Below are positions 4,668-5,117 of a stretch of DNA of 5,117 bases, in pieces. The position numbers and the translations under genes were made by a program. The DNA comes from Bifidobacterium breve (GTDB taxonomy: Bacteria > Actinomycetota > Actinomycetes > Mycobacteriales > Mycobacteriaceae): contig CALQLM010000133.1 of assembly GCA_943331415.1 (NCBI GenBank), positions 1-5,117 of the forward strand, in the 5' to 3' direction. Under the pieces are notes generated by a model, which did not search any database, was not told the DNA's origin, and was given only the letters and a program-made list of their open reading frames with translations. Position 1 is the stretch's first letter. The number at the start of each line of letters is the position of its first letter.

Positions 4668-5117
4668 ATGGGCTCCGGTGAACAGATCGCGATTCCGGCT
4701 GGCCCGGAGCAGGTGACGGCGCCATGGCTGGCGGCGGTATTGCGGGCAGGTGGGCACCGGGCCGAAATCGACAGCGTCGCGGTCAGCGCGATCGGAACCG
4801 GTCAGACCGGCGCGACGTATCGGGTCGCGGTTCGATACCGCACCGCCGACGCCGGACTGCCGGAGTCTTTTGTCGTCAAACTGCCTGCGCAGGACGAGGC
4901 GGTCCGCGATCGGGTTGCCCTGAGCTACCGCTCCGAACATGCCTTCTATACCGAGGTCGCGGATACCGTCGCGGTGCCTCTCCCCCGCTGCTATCACTGC
5001 GCCATCGCTGACGACGGTGCGCAGTTCGTGCTGCTGCTGGCCGATATGGCTCCGGCGATCCAAGGTGATCAGATCCTCGGCTGCACCGTGGCCGAGGCGC
5101 GGCTGGCGGCCACCGCA
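4668..5117 (+). CDS. APH / choline-kinase-like phosphotransferase, N-terminal 150 residues (3' end outside window)
   Basis: The visible part is the N-lobe and hinge of an aminoglycoside-phosphotransferase-fold kinase. In mycobacteria such proteins are often annotated as phosphotransferases or, through homology to ACAD10/11 fusions, as FadE36-like. Landmarks are the glycine-rich loop IGTGQTGATYRV (42-53), VVK with Lys71 as probable ATP-binding lysine, Glu90 in SEHAFY as probable alpha-C glutamate, the hinge strand FVLLLADM (120-127), and GDQILGCT (133-140), typical of this subgroup just before the C-lobe. The catalytic HxD and metal-binding Asp lie beyond 5117, so activity cannot be judged. 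ATG 4668 is the first in-frame start after the promoter, gives a leaderless transcript, and leaves a normal N-terminus. The gene is divergent from the cyclase-family gene, 65 bp apart, with a KstR-like operator on its -10. A role in lipid or steroid catabolism is inferred from that site; antibiotic resistance is not indicated. Confidence 0.82.
   Translation, partial: MGSGEQIAIPAGPEQVTAPWLAAVLRAGGHRAEIDSVAVSAIGTGQTGATYRVAVRYRTADAGLPESFVVKLPAQDEAVRDRVALSYRSEHAFYTEVADTVAVPLPRCYHCAIADDGAQFVLLLADMAPAIQGDQILGCTVAEARLAATA

Noticed and set aside
4603..4725. 41-codon N-terminal extension of the cyclase-family protein
   Set aside because: It would run through the divergent promoter and into the kinase gene, and it is Arg/Pro-rich and unlike the family. 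ATG 4602 precedes the first conserved strand.
4656..5063. Minus-strand open frame of 135 codons at the right end
   Set aside because: It is the antisense shadow of the APH-like kinase gene, with no recognisable domain.

Overview
The window looks like chromosomal DNA from a Mycobacterium or Mycolicibacterium species. It is GC-rich, and its left end carries the first 387 codons of fhaA, the forkhead-associated protein of the fhaA-fhaB-pstP-rodA-pbpA-pknA-pknB cell-envelope signalling cluster near oriC. A divergent tRNA-Leu(CAG) follows directly, as in the known Rv0020c-leuT arrangement of M. tuberculosis. A PE-PPE-domain hydrolase and a KstR-type operator sequence also point to mycobacteria.

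Layout. Positions 1-1161 (minus) hold the 5' part of fhaA: the folded N-terminal domain and a long Tyr/Pro/Gly/Gln linker with a short tandem repeat. Positions 1162-1377 are a divergent intergenic region with a GC-rich hairpin in the fhaA leader and a likely tRNA promoter. Positions 1378-1460 (plus) are tRNA-Leu, followed by a U-less hairpin that may act as terminator. Positions 1624-2355 (plus) encode a secreted lipoprotein with two DUF5666-like repeats. Positions 2546-3874 (plus; possible upstream starts at 2492 or 2501) encode an exported PE-PPE-domain serine hydrolase. Positions 3817-4602 (minus) encode a metal-dependent cyclase-family hydrolase whose 3' end overlaps the PE-PPE gene by 58 bp. 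Positions 4668-5117 (plus) hold the N-terminal half of an APH-like small-molecule kinase that runs off the right edge.

How the parts relate. FhaA belongs to peptidoglycan regulation and is functionally separate from the rest. The lipoprotein and the PE-PPE hydrolase point the same way and are both exported, but 190 bp separates them and nothing proves an operon. The cyclase-family gene and the APH-like kinase gene are divergent and share a 65-bp intergenic region. That region contains an exact match to the published mycobacterial KstR operator TnnAACnnGTTnnA, overlapping the likely -10 of the kinase gene. Both genes lack a Shine-Dalgarno sequence and have a -10-like hexamer 7-8 nt before the start codon, so both are probably leaderless. 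This suggests, without proof, a small lipid- or steroid-responsive catabolic pair.

I see no CRISPR array, transposase, integrase, toxin-antitoxin pair or obvious defence system. The most interesting signal is the KstR-like site at the cyclase/kinase divergent promoter.
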